A DNA stretch of 64,000 bases from Mycobacterium botniense (lineage in GTDB: Bacteria; Actinomycetota; Actinomycetes; Mycobacteriales; Mycobacteriaceae): contig NZ_BLKW01000004.1 in assembly GCF_010723305.1 (NCBI RefSeq), positions 1,550,001-1,614,000 of the forward strand. The letters run 5' to 3'. Positions within the stretch are counted from its first letter, which is position 1; each line of letters starts with the position of its first letter. The notes beneath the pieces are model-generated. The model was not told the DNA's origin. It made no database searches and was given only the letters and a program-made list of their open reading frames with translations. Below, piece by piece: positions 10,233 to 20,017 of the stretch. A program made the translations under genes and the position numbers.

Positions 10233-10267
10233 CACCGCCGGCGATCACCGGGCGTGGCCAACGACGG

Positions 10268-12322
10268 TCAGCCGACGTGCAACGGATCGATCTGCACCCG
10301 GACCAGCGAGTGGGTTTGCCGGGCGCTGAGCACGCCGACGGCGCGGCGCAGGCTGGCCGCCAGCGCCAGCCCCTGGTCGCGGGGAACCCGCACCAGCATT
10401 CGGACCACCGCGACGTCGGGCGGCGTCCCCGCCGGGCGGCGCACGCCGGGGGGCAGGTCCACCGGGCCGAGCAGGTCGGCACCGCCGGGAAGTTGAGTTT
10501 CGGCCAGTAGCGCCGTCACCGCGTCGGCGGGGCCGTCTACCGCGGCGATGTGCACACTCGGCGGCAGCCCCACTTCCGTGCGGGCCGCCAACTCGGCGTC
10601 CGCGTGCCCCACCGGATCCCAGCGGATCAGCGCCTGCACCGTCGGGATCGACGATTCGGCGACCACAACCACCACACCGCCGTCACCCCGGGGACGCACC
10701 AGTGCCGAGGCGGTCATCCAGCGCCGCAGGGTGTCTTCGGCGGCGCGGAGATCCTGTCGGCCCAGCAGCGCCCAGCTGTCCAGGAGCAGCGCCGCCCCGT
10801 ATCCCCCACAGGCGCGGGGCTCGGCCCCCGGAGTGGCCACCGCCAGGGCGGGATGGCCGGCAATGTGCGGCACGATGCGATCTCCGGCCGAGGTGATCAC
10901 GGGCGTACCCGGAAATGCCCGGCCCAGCTCTTCGGCAGTGCGCCGGGCGCCGACCACGACGGCGCGCACCGCCTCCGATCCGCACCGGGAGCACCGCAGC
11001 GCAGCCTCGGTTCGCCCGCACCAGCGACAGACCGCCGCCCGCCCGCCGACCATGCCGGGCCCCCGTGGCTGGGGGGCGGGCCGACTCGGATCGTCAGCGC
11101 GGTCGGGCAGCGACAGCGGGCCGGTGCAGTACCGGCAGCGTGCGATCGCGCGGCAGCGGCCGCAGGCCAGCGAGGGCACATAACCACGGCGAGGCACCTG
11201 CACCAGCACTGGCGCCCCGGCCTGCAGGGCGGACCGGGCCGCGCGCATCGCGACCGACGGCAGCCGGGCGGAGCGGGCGGCGGGGTCGCGTTCGTCCTCG
11301 TAGCCGCGGTCATCGAGCGCGACCACCCGCGGGGTGCGGGCGCGCACCACCGGACGGACAGCGACCACGTCATGGGCCCAGCCGCTGCACACCAGCGCGT
11401 GGGCTTCCGCGGTGCGGGCGTAACCTCCGATCAGTGCGGCGCAGCGCACCTGATGCGCGCGCAGCATCGCCACCTCCCGGGCATGCGGGTACGGTGCCCG
11501 GGGCTCGGCCATACTGTCGTCGCCGTCATCCCAGACCATCACCAGACCCAGGTCGGTCACCGGTGCGAACACCGCACTGCGGGTGCCGATCACCACGCGG
11601 GCGCTGCCGCGCAGCGCCGCCAGCCAACGCCGGTAGCGCGCGGCCGGCCCGAGTCCCGCCGACAGCGCCACCACGCTGCGCTCATCGATCCGGCTCGTCA
11701 CGGCTCGCCACAGCAGCTCGACATCCCGTTGGTCGGGGACGATTCCCAGCACCGTGCGCCCAGCCCGCACCGTTTCCGCCGCGGCCTCGGCGAATCTGTC
11801 GGCCCACAGCTCGCCGGGCAGCGCCTGCCACACCGCGCGGGCCGCCCGCGCCTCGGCCAGGGCAGACAGGAACTGAGCGCCGCGGCTATAGATCCGCCAG
11901 CCCGCCGGATCGACCGGATCGACCGGCGCCACCACCAGCGGCAGTGCTGCCGGTGCGGGTTCGCGCTCGACTTTGGCATGCCGGGCCGGCACGGCAAGCC
12001 GCAGCACGTCGGCCCGGGTTCCGGCGTAGCGGGCGGCCACCGCGTCGACCAGACGCCGGATTTCGGCGGTGAGCACGGGCTCGGCGGAGACAACACGCTC
12101 CAGCCACCCCAACTTGCCGGCGTGATCGGTGTCGGTGCGCCGCTCGAGCACAAACCCGTCGACCAGCCGCCCGTGAAAACGCACCCGGACCCGCACTCCG
12201 GGCTGCGCGTCATCGGATTGCTCGGCGGCGACCAGGTAGTCGAAGTCGCGGTCCAGATGCGGCACCGGCAGCAGCGGCAGCACGCGGGCGATCGGTTCGT
12301 GCTCGGCGGCCCGCGGTGTCAC
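10268..12322 (-). CDS. priA: Primosomal protein N' (PriA), actinobacterial helicase-deficient type
   Basis: PriA recognises stalled forks and reloads the replisome. The 684-residue product opens with the 3'-DNA-binding domain (ARVLPLLPVPHLDRDFDYLV and VRVRFHGRLVDGFVLERR). The central zinc-binding Cys pairs are intact: CGRCRAIARCRYC at about residues 388-400 and CRWCG...CSRCG downstream. The SF2 Walker A sequence GxTGSGKTE is not present, as known for actinobacterial PriA, so it is expected to have lost ATPase/helicase function while keeping a structural role. GTG 12322 was chosen. It is divergent from the esterase gene at 12443. Confidence 0.92.
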   Translation of the reverse strand: MTPRAAEHEPIARVLPLLPVPHLDRDFDYLVAAEQSDDAQPGVRVRVRFHGRLVDGFVLERRTDTDHAGKLGWLERVVSAEPVLTAEIRRLVDAVAARYAGTRADVLRLAVPARHAKVEREPAPAALPLVVAPVDPVDPAGWRIYSRGAQFLSALAEARAARAVWQALPGELWADRFAEAAAETVRAGRTVLGIVPDQRDVELLWRAVTSRIDERSVVALSAGLGPAARYRRWLAALRGSARVVIGTRSAVFAPVTDLGLVMVWDDGDDSMAEPRAPYPHAREVAMLRAHQVRCAALIGGYARTAEAHALVCSGWAHDVVAVRPVVRARTPRVVALDDRGYEDERDPAARSARLPSVAMRAARSALQAGAPVLVQVPRRGYVPSLACGRCRAIARCRYCTGPLSLPDRADDPSRPAPQPRGPGMVGGRAAVCRWCGRTEAALRCSRCGSEAVRAVVVGARRTAEELGRAFPGTPVITSAGDRIVPHIAGHPALAVATPGAEPRACGGYGAALLLDSWALLGRQDLRAAEDTLRRWMTASALVRPRGDGGVVVVVAESSIPTVQALIRWDPVGHADAELAARTEVGLPPSVHIAAVDGPADAVTALLAETQLPGGADLLGPVDLPPGVRRPAGTPPDVAVVRMLVRVPRDQGLALAASLRRAVGVLSARQTHSLVRVQIDPLHVG

Positions 12323-12442
12323 CGCGAACGCCCCGAGGCTCTCACCGGCTCCGGTCCGGGCCCACGGCGCTGCGCTCGCGCGCGTGGGGGCCGGGCGGCC
12401 ACCTGCCCACCGAGAGCCCAGCGCGGTGCGTACGGTGTCTGC

Positions 12443-13393
12443 ATGCCCGGCTTTGATGATGACGACAAACCCGGCATCGACACCATCCTGCTGAAGGTAC
12501 TGGATGCGGTGCCGTTCCGGTTATCCGCCGACGACGGCGTTGACGCGGCGCGCCGCCGGCTGCGGGAGCTGCCTCGCCGCCCGGTGCACCCGGAGGTACG
12601 CGCCGAGAACCGTGTCATCGACGGGCCCGCGGGCCACATCGGTATCCGGATCTACTGGCCGCCAATCGATTCCGATGATCTGCCGGTGGTGGTGTATTTC
12701 CACGGCGGGGGTTTCGTCGTCGGCGACCTGGATACCCATGACGGCACTGCCCGCCAGCACGCCGTGGGCGCGGAGGCGGTGGTGGTATCCGTCGACTACC
12801 GGCTGGCGCCCGAACATCCCTATCCCGCGGCCATTGACGACGCCTGGGCCGCGACCCAGTGGGTGGCCGGTCACGGCAGCGACATCGGCGCGGACGTGAC
12901 CCGGCTGGCCGTGGCCGGAGATTCCGCGGGGGGCACCATCGCCGCGGTGATCGCGCAACGCGCCCGTGACCACGGCGCTCCGCCGATCACCTTCCAACTG
13001 TTGTGGTATCCGTCCACCCTGTGGGATCCGTCACTGCCGTCATTCACCGAGAACGCGGCGGCGCCCATCCTCGACCGGGCTGCTATTGCGGCGTTTTCAC
13101 GCTGGTATGCCGGAGATGTCGATCTGTCTGACCCGCCGCCCGGGATGGCACCCGGCCGGGCGGACAACCTGGCCCGCCTACCGGCCGCCTACATCGGTGT
13201 CGCCGGCCACGACCCGCTGCGCGACGACGGCATTCGCTACGGTGAGTTGCTCACCGCCGCCGGGGTTTGCGCGGAGGTGCACAACGCCGCGACACTGGTG
13301 CACGGCTATCTCGGCTACGCCGGTGTCGTCCCGGCGGCCACCGATGCCATGGACCGGGGCCTGGCGGCGCTGCGTGCCGCACTGCACGCATAG
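12443..13393 (+). CDS. HSL-type alpha/beta-hydrolase esterase/lipase (LipH/LipI-like)
   Basis: This 316-residue serine esterase belongs to the hormone-sensitive lipase group. The oxyanion-hole motif is YFHGGGFVVGD (about residues 85-95), the nucleophile elbow is AGDSAGG (about 158-164), DPLRDDG gives the acid and VHGYLGY the catalytic His. M. tuberculosis has two tandem paralogues here (lipI Rv1400c, lipH Rv1399c), whereas only one is present in this window. ATG 12443 was chosen because the 631 extra upstream codons of the open frame only mirror priA. It converges on the AraC regulator with a 42-bp gap. Confidence 0.92.
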   Translation: MPGFDDDDKPGIDTILLKVLDAVPFRLSADDGVDAARRRLRELPRRPVHPEVRAENRVIDGPAGHIGIRIYWPPIDSDDLPVVVYFHGGGFVVGDLDTHDGTARQHAVGAEAVVVSVDYRLAPEHPYPAAIDDAWAATQWVAGHGSDIGADVTRLAVAGDSAGGTIAAVIAQRARDHGAPPITFQLLWYPSTLWDPSLPSFTENAAAPILDRAAIAAFSRWYAGDVDLSDPPPGMAPGRADNLARLPAAYIGVAGHDPLRDDGIRYGELLTAAGVCAEVHNAATLVHGYLGYAGVVPAATDAMDRGLAALRAALHA

Positions 13394-13435
13394 TCCGCCG
13401 CCGATGCAGAAGTGGGCCCGGCGCCGTCGCGCGGC

Positions 13436-14461
13436 TCAACGCGGATACGCGCTGGGCGCCACACCGTACCAGCGTTTGAACGCGTGTGAAAACGTCGAGA
13501 CGTCGGTGTAACCCAGCCGCTTGGACACCTCCTGCACGGTTAGCCCGACGTTGCACAGCAAGTCGACCGCCACCGTGGAGCGAGCTTCGTTCAGCAACGC
13601 GCGAAATGACGTACCCTCCTCGGCGAGCCGGCGCCGAAGCGTTCGCGGATGAACGTCGAGCTCAGCTGCCACGTCGGGAAGTGTGGGGAAACAACCGGAA
13701 TCACGGAACAGCTTGGTGCGCACCACCGCCGCGATGCCACGGCGCCGGTCATTGCGCTGCATCACCAGGTCACACTGCGCGACGCACATCTCCAGCGTGT
13801 GGCGGTCCGCTTGCGGCAGCGGCTCGTCGAACATGGCCCGCGGAAAATGCAGCCTGTTGTGCGCGCGACCGAAAGCGACATCCTTGACCGGAACAAGCCC
13901 GAGCAGCGGGCGCAGCACCTCCTCATCGAGCGCCAGCTCCGCCGACACGCGGTCCGCGTACTTTTCCGCCACCGGAAGAGCGAAACTCGATGTCGTCGTG
14001 ATGATTCCGGCGATATCACGTTCGATGAAGAATCGCCGCACATCGGCGGGCAGGTGATCGGCGCTGAATTCCAGCAGACAGTCGTCAGCCCCTTCGACCA
14101 ACGCGATGTCGATGTGCAGCATCGTCAACGCGAAGTAGCGCATCGAGATGGTGAACAGCTCGCGAAGGGTGGCACATGACATTGCGGCGAACCCCATCAA
14201 CCCGAAGTGGGTCAGCCTGAAGCGGCTGCCGACGTCGATGCCGACACCGGCGTCATCGGGCAGCCGGGCCAGCAGCCTGCGCACCATCGCGACCTCGTCA
14301 AGCGCGCTGACCACGGTGTCGGGGTCATCCAGGTCGCCTGGCCGGAGAGCGGTGCCCGACAGCACCTCACGCGCCGACACCCCTCGCTCGGCGGCGACCT
14401 CACACAGCACCCGGGTGGCATATACCGGGTGCCGCACCTCGGCAGGCGGGACCAGCGGCAC
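13436..14461 (-). CDS. AraC-family regulator (Rv1395-like, activator of the cyp132 genes)
   Basis: The product is about 341 residues, with an N-terminal arabinose-binding-like domain ([22 protein letters not shown] to SFALP) and a C-terminal double HTH ([26 protein letters not shown] and [35 protein letters not shown]). In M. tuberculosis the homologue Rv1395 is transcribed divergently from cyp132 and activates it by binding the shared intergenic region. Here a decayed IS110-type element separates regulator and P450 gene. GTG 14461 is preferred over the in-frame TTG at 14470, because GGGAG at about 14471-14475 is then correctly spaced. Confidence 0.9.
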   Translation of the reverse strand: MPLVPPAEVRHPVYATRVLCEVAAERGVSAREVLSGTALRPGDLDDPDTVVSALDEVAMVRRLLARLPDDAGVGIDVGSRFRLTHFGLMGFAAMSCATLRELFTISMRYFALTMLHIDIALVEGADDCLLEFSADHLPADVRRFFIERDIAGIITTTSSFALPVAEKYADRVSAELALDEEVLRPLLGLVPVKDVAFGRAHNRLHFPRAMFDEPLPQADRHTLEMCVAQCDLVMQRNDRRRGIAAVVRTKLFRDSGCFPTLPDVAAELDVHPRTLRRRLAEEGTSFRALLNEARSTVAVDLLCNVGLTVQEVSKRLGYTDVSTFSHAFKRWYGVAPSAYPR

Positions 14462-14549
14462 TGTCCTCAACTCCCAACTGTTTGTCCGATACTCTCATTA
14501 CGATCGCCGGAGGTCATCCCTACAGTGGACTCAGTGTCAGGGTGAGATG

Positions 14550-14740
14550 CCGCATGTTGCGGTGGTTGGATCCTGATCACCTGGTGTCTGGCTCGTAGAG
14601 TGTCTGCCGCCTTCGGGCTGGCGTGCATGGGTTTTGTCGGCATCAGGTGTGAAGGACCGGCCGGCGTGACTTGATAGGAGCGTGGCATCCGCCCCGACTG
14701 AGATGTGTCCGCCGACCGGCCCAACCGTCACCTCACAGTG
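14550..14740 (+). ncRNA. Candidate bridge-RNA region of the IS110 element
   Basis: IS110 elements encode, in the non-coding end before the transposase, a structured RNA that pairs with target and donor DNA. This roughly 190-bp lead holds no ORF, contains GGCCGG/CCGGCC arms (about 14659-14720) able to pair, and has an 11-base string matching the element's 3' end. This is inference from family knowledge and no fold was computed. Confidence 0.3.
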
Positions 14741-14755
14741 AAGGAGGCAACCACC

Positions 14756-15805
14756 ATGGTTGTTGTTGGAGCCGATGTACACAAGCGCACGCACACGTTC
14801 GTCGCGGTCGATGAGGCCGGGCGCAAGCTGGCCGAGAAGGTTGTCAAGGCCACTACTGCAGGTCATGCCGAGGCGGTGATGTGGGCCGAGAAAGCTTCGG
14901 GCCAGAGGTGGTGTGGGCGATCGAGGATTGCCGGCATCTGTCGGCCCGGTTAGAGCGTGATCTGATGGGCTTTGGTCAGTCGGTGGTGCGGGTGCCGCCG
15001 AAGTTGATGGCCCAAACGCGGGCTAGCGCACGCACCCGGGGCAAGTCTGATCCAATCGACGCCTTAGCAGTCGCGCGCGGTTTTCTGCGTGAACCCGATC
15101 TGCCGGTCGCCTCCCATGATGAGGTGTCGCGGGAGTTGAAGTTGTTGGTGGATCGCCGGGAAGTCCTTGTGGCGCAACGCACTGCCACCATCAACCGGCT
15201 GTTGTGGCGGGTGCACGAGCTCGACCCCGACCACGCGCCCAAAGCCCGTTCGCTGGATCTGGCCAAGCACCGCCGGATTCTCGGCGATTGGCTTGCCACG
15301 GTGCCTGGCCTGGTCGCTGAGTTGGCGCGCGACGAGCTAGCCGACATCATCCGACTCACCGAGACCATCAACGCCTTGACCAAGCGCATCGGACAGCGAG
15401 TTCGCCACGTCGCCCCGGTGCTGCTTGCTCTTCCAGGCTGCGGGAGCTGACCGCGGCCAAACTCGTCGGAGAAACCGCCGGGGTGACCCGGTTCAAAAGC
15501 GCGGCCGCCTTCGCGCGCCATGCCGGGTGGCGCCTGTCCCGGTGTGGTCGGGAAACACTGCCGGTCGCGTGCGCATGACCCGCTCGGGCAACCGCCAACT
15601 CAACGCCGCCCTGCATCGCATCGCCGTAACCCAGATCCGTCTCAACGGCCTTGGGCAGGTTTACTACCGGAAGCGGCTAGCCGACAGCGATTCCACCACC
15701 GAAGCCCTGCGCTGCCTCAAACGCCGCTTGGCCCGCGTCGTCTTCGGCCACCTCCAGACCGACGAACAGAACCGTCAACAGCCTTGCCAACCGGCAGCGG
15801 CTTGA
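14756..15805 (+). pseudogene. IS110-family transposase, broken by three frameshifts
   Basis: Translation starts at ATG 14756 behind AAGGAGG (14741-14747) with VVVGADVHKRTHTFVAVDEAG, giving the first catalytic Asp. The frame is lost near 14885 and continues one frame over with VVWAIEDCRHL (Glu) and SDPIDALAVARGF (Asp-Asp). It breaks again near 15441, where a third frame reads ELTAAKLVGETAGVTRF up to AAAFARHAG. A further shift near 15525 leads to VAPVPVWSGNTAGR and the C-terminal GNRQLNAALHRIAVTQ motif. Stitching the frames gives about 350 residues, normal for the family, so all domains were once present. The element can no longer supply its own transposase. Sequencing error is unlikely to explain three indels in one gene. 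Confidence 0.88.
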
Positions 15806-15808
15806 CAT

Positions 15809-15813
15809 AGGAG
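15809..15813 (+). promoter_or_regulatory. Shine-Dalgarno of the cyp132 gene, at the IS edge
   Basis: AGGAG ends 6 nt before ATG 15820. It lies in CTTGACATAGGAG, a string resembling one in the IS 5' lead (14670-14680). The ribosome-binding site of the P450 gene may therefore come from the right end of the IS. Confidence 0.4.
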
Positions 15814-15819
15814 AAACCC

Positions 15820-17220
15820 ATGGCAACGCTGAGTGCCGAGCGCCCACCGGCCCGACCGGCTCAGCGGCTGAGCACCTGGACCATGACGCGGGAGGCTCTC
15901 ACCGTCGGGTTCGACGTGGGCGAGGGATTCCTGGGCCGGACTCGCGGCCACGACATTGTCCGCTTTCGTTGTGGCGGCAGGCGTTTCGTGTCGATCAGCC
16001 ATCCCGACTATGTCGACCACGTCCTGTATGAGGCACGGCTGAAATACGTCAAGTCCGATGAATACGAACCCATCCGCGCCACCGCCGGCATCAACCTGCT
16101 CACCGACGAAGGCGAATCCTGGGCGGCGCATCGCGGGGCGCTGAACCCCATCTTCGCCCGGCGGCACCTCAATGGTCTCATCGACCTGATGATCGATCCC
16201 ATCAGCGCGGTCACGGCGGCGCTGGTGGCCCGCCCCGATCCGGTGGCGTTCGACATGCACGCCACGATGGTCGAGGCGACGCTGCGGGTGGTCGCCAACG
16301 CGCTGTTCGGCCAGGACTTCGGGCCGTTGGTGCACACCATGCATGACCTGGCCACACGCGGATTACGCCACACCGAGCGGCTGGAGCGACTCAGGCTGTG
16401 GGGACTGTTGCCGTCGGCCTGCTACACAGCGCTGACGTGGTGCGCCTACTCCGGGATCCCCCTGCCGCCCCCGCTGCGCGACATGCAGAAGATCACCCTG
16501 GAACTCGACCGCGCGGTCAACGCGGTGATCGATGAGCGGCTGGCTCATCCGACCGATGCTCCCGATCTGCTCAATGTGCTGCTCCACGCCGACCACGGGT
16601 CATGGCCGCGCAAACGGGTGCGCGACGAGGCGCTGACGTTCATGCTCGCCGGTCATGAGACCACGGCCAACGCCATGTCGTGGTTTTGGTATCTGATGGC
16701 GCTCCACACCGATGCCCGCTCCCGGCTGCTGGCCGAAGTCGACGAGGTGCTGGGCGCTCGCCGCCCCACCGCCGACGACCTGGGCAACCTGCCGTGGACC
16801 ACCGCATGCCTGCAGGAGTCGCAGCGCTATTTCTCGTCGGCGTGGATTCTTTCCCGCAAGGCGATCGAGGACGATGTCATCGACGGACACCATATTCGCC
16901 GCGGCACCACCGTCATCATTCCCATCCACCAGATCCACCACGACCCGCGCTGGTGGCCCGACCCCGAGAAATTCGATCCCACAAGGTTTTTGGGAGACGC
17001 CGCCAAGAGCCGGCCCCGCTCGGCCTACCTTCCGTTCGGCGGCGGGCGGCGCATCTGCATCGGACAAAGCTTCGCCCTGATGGAGATGGTGCTGATGGCG
17101 GCAATCATGAGTCAGCACTTCACTTTTGACCTTGCACCCGGCCATCCCGTCGACCTCGAGGCGACACTGACACTGCGGCCCAAGCGCGGGGTGCACGTCA
17201 TCGCTACCAGACGGTCATGA
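15820..17220 (+). CDS. cyp132: Cytochrome P450, CYP132-type
   Basis: This 466-residue haem monooxygenase has the I-helix AGHETTANAMSWFWYL, the K-helix ExxR as ESQR, and the haem-ligand loop FGGGRRICIG with the axial Cys. The start MATLSAERPPARPAQRLSTWTMTREAL and the rest read collinear with what I recall of M. tuberculosis CYP132 (Rv1394c), so the protein is full length. Its substrate is unknown, and the sequence resembles CYP4-like fatty-acid hydroxylases. The stop overlaps the start of the flavin monooxygenase (ATGA). The native promoter and AraC site are displaced by the IS110 element, so expression may be lost or rewired. Confidence 0.93.
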   Translation: MATLSAERPPARPAQRLSTWTMTREALTVGFDVGEGFLGRTRGHDIVRFRCGGRRFVSISHPDYVDHVLYEARLKYVKSDEYEPIRATAGINLLTDEGESWAAHRGALNPIFARRHLNGLIDLMIDPISAVTAALVARPDPVAFDMHATMVEATLRVVANALFGQDFGPLVHTMHDLATRGLRHTERLERLRLWGLLPSACYTALTWCAYSGIPLPPPLRDMQKITLELDRAVNAVIDERLAHPTDAPDLLNVLLHADHGSWPRKRVRDEALTFMLAGHETTANAMSWFWYLMALHTDARSRLLAEVDEVLGARRPTADDLGNLPWTTACLQESQRYFSSAWILSRKAIEDDVIDGHHIRRGTTVIIPIHQIHHDPRWWPDPEKFDPTRFLGDAAKSRPRSAYLPFGGGRRICIGQSFALMEMVLMAAIMSQHFTFDLAPGHPVDLEATLTLRPKRGVHVIATRRS

Positions 17221-18701
17221 GCGTCTCCCCCGGCTATCACACCCTTATTGTCGGCGCCGGGTTCTCCGGAATCGGCGCCGCCATCACCCTCGACAAGGCC
17301 CGGCTACCCGACTATGTGCTCATCGAAGCCGCCGACGGAGTCGGTGGCACCTGGCACTGGAACACCTATCCCGGCATCGCCGTGGACATTCCGTCGTTCT
17401 CCTACCAGTTCTCCTTTGAGCAGAGCTGCAACTGGTCGCGAACCTACGCGCCCGGGCACGAGCTGAAGGCCTACGCGGAGCACTGCGTCGACAAGTACGG
17501 CATCAGACCCCGCATCCGATTCACCACCAAGGTGCTCACCGCCGAGTTCGATGACCGGAACTGCCTGTGGCGGGTGCAGACCGATCACGGCGACGAACTC
17601 ACCGCGCGTTTCCTGGTCAACGCCAGCGGGGTGCTGACCGTGCCGAAGCTGCCCGATATCGACGGTGTCGACTCTTTTGCCGGTGTCCGCATGCACACCG
17701 CGCGCTGGGATCACGACCAGGACCTGACCGGCAAGCGGGTCGCCGTCATCGGCACCGGCGCCTCGGCCGTGCAAGTGATTCCCGAGATCGCACCGATCGT
17801 CAAGCACCTCACCGTATTTCAGCGCACTCCGATCTGGTGCTTCCCGAAGTTCGACGTGCCGCTGCCCAAACCCGTCCGCTGGGCGATGCGGGTGCCCGGC
17901 GGCCGGGCGCTGCAGCGGCTGGCCAGTCAGGCGTTCGTGGAAGCGACCTTCCCGGTTCCGGCTCACTACTTCACGGTGTTCCCCCTGGCCAAGCGGATGC
18001 AGTCGATCGGGCGGGCCTATCTGCGCCAGCAGGTCCGTGACCCGCTGGTGCGTGAGCAGCTCACTCCGCGCTACGCCGTGGGCTGCAAGCGGCCCGGCTT
18101 CCATAACGGCTACCTGGCCACGTTCAACCGCGACAACGTGCGGTTGGTCACCCAGCCGATCGACAAGATCACGCCCGCCGGGGTGGCCACCACCGACGGC
18201 GTGCACCACGAGGTCGACGTGCTGGTGCTGGCCACCGGTTTCCAGGTGATGGACACCGACAGCGTTCCCACGTTTGCGGTCACCGGCAGCAACGGCCGGT
18301 CGCTGAGCCGATTTTGGGACGAGCATCGGCTGCAGGCCTATGAAGGCGTCAGCCTGCCCGGCTTCCCGAACTTCTTCAGCGTCTTCGGCCCGTACGGGTA
18401 TGTGGGATCGTCCTATTTCGCGCTCATCGAAGCCCAAACGCATCACATCGTGCGCTGCCTGAAACACGCCCGCCGCGTGGGGGCGACCCGCGTCGAGGTG
18501 ACCGACGCGGCCAATGCCCGCTACTTCGCCGAGATGATGCGCCGCCGGCACCGCCAGGTTTTCTGGCAAGACAGCTGCCGGCTGGCCAACAGCTACTACT
18601 TCGACAAGAACGGCGACGTCCCGCTGCGGCCGACCACCACGATCGAGGCCTACTGGCGCAGCCGGCGCTTCCCGCTCAGTGACTACCGGTTCACGGCGTA
18701 A
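17217..18701 (+). CDS. Flavin-containing/Baeyer-Villiger-type monooxygenase (Rv1393c-like)
   Basis: This 494-residue FAD/NADPH oxygenase has the FAD dinucleotide fold IVGAGFSGIG at residues about 9-18. The Baeyer-Villiger fingerprint FxGxxxHxxxW is seen as FAGVRMHTARW (about 155-165), and the NADPH fold VAVIGTGASAVQ is at about 176-187. The ATG at 17217 overlaps the P450 stop by 4 bp, so the two oxygenases are translationally coupled and probably act on one lipid or steroid-like substrate in sequence (inference). The same pair occurs as Rv1394c-Rv1393c. It ends 63 bp from the convergent metK. Confidence 0.91.
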   Translation: MSVSPGYHTLIVGAGFSGIGAAITLDKARLPDYVLIEAADGVGGTWHWNTYPGIAVDIPSFSYQFSFEQSCNWSRTYAPGHELKAYAEHCVDKYGIRPRIRFTTKVLTAEFDDRNCLWRVQTDHGDELTARFLVNASGVLTVPKLPDIDGVDSFAGVRMHTARWDHDQDLTGKRVAVIGTGASAVQVIPEIAPIVKHLTVFQRTPIWCFPKFDVPLPKPVRWAMRVPGGRALQRLASQAFVEATFPVPAHYFTVFPLAKRMQSIGRAYLRQQVRDPLVREQLTPRYAVGCKRPGFHNGYLATFNRDNVRLVTQPIDKITPAGVATTDGVHHEVDVLVLATGFQVMDTDSVPTFAVTGSNGRSLSRFWDEHRLQAYEGVSLPGFPNFFSVFGPYGYVGSSYFALIEAQTHHIVRCLKHARRVGATRVEVTDAANARYFAEMMRRRHRQVFWQDSCRLANSYYFDKNGDVPLRPTTTIEAYWRSRRFPLSDYRFTA

Positions 18702-18764
18702 GGCGAGCCGACCGCCGCGGCCAGAAATCCGCGCCAGTGCCGCCGTGGCGTGACGGCCGCAGCA

Positions 18765-19964
18765 TCAGACCGCTCGCCGGAGGTCGTCGACCTTGTCGAG
18801 CTGCTCCCAGGGCAGATCGATATCGGTGCGGCCGAAATGCCCGTAGGCTGCCGTCTGGGCGTAGATCGGGCGCAGCAGATCCAGGTCGCGGATGATCGCG
18901 CCGGGCCGCAGGTCGAACACCTCACCGATGGCCTTCTCGATCTTGGCCGGGTCGACGGTCTCGGTGCCGAACGTCTCGACGAACAACCCCACCGGGGCGG
19001 CCTTGCCGATGGCGTAGGCCACCTGCACCTCGACCCGCTCGGCCAGTCCGGCGGCGACGACATTTTTGGCCACCCAGCGCATCGCGTAGGCCGCGGAGCG
19101 GTCCACCTTGGAGGGATCCTTACCGGAAAAGGCGCCGCCGCCGTGACGGGCCCAGCCGCCGTACGTGTCGACGATGATCTTGCGACCGGTCAAGCCGGCG
19201 TCACCCATCGGCCCGCCGAGCACGAATTTGCCGGTCGGGTTGACCAGCAGCCGAACCGACGATACGTCCAGGGTGTCGTGGGCGAGGTCATCGAGCACGG
19301 TGTTCAGCACTTTTTCCCGGATGTCGGGAGTCAGCATGTCGAGGTCGACATCGGCGGCGTGCTGGGTGGAGATGACCACGGTGTCCAGCCGCACCGGGGT
19401 GTCGCCGTCGTAGCCGATGGTCACCTGCGTCTTGCCGTCGGGACGCAGATACGGCAGCACACCGTTCTTGCGGACCTCGGCCAGCCGCCGGGCCAGCCGG
19501 TGGGCCAGCGCGATGGGCAGCGGCATCATTTCCGGGGTGTCGCGAATCGCGTAGCCGAACATCAGGCCCTGGTCCCCGGCGCCCTGCGCGTCCAGCGGGT
19601 CGGCGACTCCCTGCACGCGGGCCTCCCAGGCGGTGTCGACGCCCTGCGCGATATCGGGTGACTGTTTGCCGATGGCGATGTTCACCCCGCAGGACGCGCC
19701 GTCGAACCCCTTCTCTGATGAGTCGTACCCGATCTCCAGGATGCGGTTTCGCACGATGGTAGGGATGTCGACGTTGGCCGATGTCGTCACTTCGCCGGCG
19801 ACATGCACCTGCCCGGTGGTCACGAGCGTCTCGACCGCCACGCGCGAGCGCGGATCTTGCTCGAGCAGCGCGTCAAGCACCGAGTCGCTGATCGCGTCGC
19901 AGATCTTATCGGGGTGTCCCTCGGTTACCGACTCGCTGGTGAACAGCCGACCTTTCTCGCTCAC
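18765..19964 (-). CDS. metK: S-adenosylmethionine synthase
   Basis: MetK makes SAM from methionine and ATP. The 399-residue product starts [20 protein letters not shown] from GTG 19964. It shows the ATP and methionine motifs [12 protein letters not shown] and [19 protein letters not shown], and the C-terminal [10 protein letters not shown]. The length is close to the 403 residues of the M. tuberculosis protein. It follows coaBC on the same strand with a 140-bp gap containing its own TATAAT box, so it can be transcribed independently. Confidence 0.97.
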   Translation of the reverse strand: MSEKGRLFTSESVTEGHPDKICDAISDSVLDALLEQDPRSRVAVETLVTTGQVHVAGEVTTSANVDIPTIVRNRILEIGYDSSEKGFDGASCGVNIAIGKQSPDIAQGVDTAWEARVQGVADPLDAQGAGDQGLMFGYAIRDTPEMMPLPIALAHRLARRLAEVRKNGVLPYLRPDGKTQVTIGYDGDTPVRLDTVVISTQHAADVDLDMLTPDIREKVLNTVLDDLAHDTLDVSSVRLLVNPTGKFVLGGPMGDAGLTGRKIIVDTYGGWARHGGGAFSGKDPSKVDRSAAYAMRWVAKNVVAAGLAERVEVQVAYAIGKAAPVGLFVETFGTETVDPAKIEKAIGEVFDLRPGAIIRDLDLLRPIYAQTAAYGHFGRTDIDLPWEQLDKVDDLRRAV

Positions 19965-20011
19965 GCCCTCAAATCCTTCCCGATCACGCAGCCAGATACT
20001 TAGCTAAACAA

Positions 20012-20017
20012 ATTATA
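20012..20017 (-). promoter_or_regulatory. Likely -10 box (TATAAT) of metK
   Basis: A perfect TATAAT on the minus strand lies 48 bp before the metK GTG, in a short AT-rich patch. No good -35 is present at 17-18 bp spacing. A TTAGCTAA palindrome lies just downstream at 20000-20007, at or near the expected transcript start, and could be a regulator site. Confidence 0.55.

Larger units (their letters stand above)
14550..15816 (+). mobile_element. IS110-family insertion sequence, degenerate (ends approximate)
   Basis: The element has a long 5' non-coding lead of about 200 bp, a single DEDD transposase frame broken in three places, and a very short 3' tail. IS110 elements have no terminal inverted repeats and usually make no target duplication, so I cannot fix the ends. 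The left end is probably within 14530-14590 and the right end is at or before 15819, since the P450 protein from 15820 looks complete. It lies in the AraC-cyp132 promoter region. The string CTTGATAGGAG at 14670-14680 recurs almost exactly as CTTGACATAGGAG at 15801-15813. Confidence 0.75.

Noticed and set aside
10550..12442. 631-codon N-terminal extension of the esterase gene
   Set aside because: It only mirrors priA. The esterase family starts at ATG 12443.
17304..18569. 421-codon minus-strand frame opposite the flavin monooxygenase
   Set aside because: The monooxygenase carries all FAD, NADP and BVMO motifs. The antisense frame carries none.
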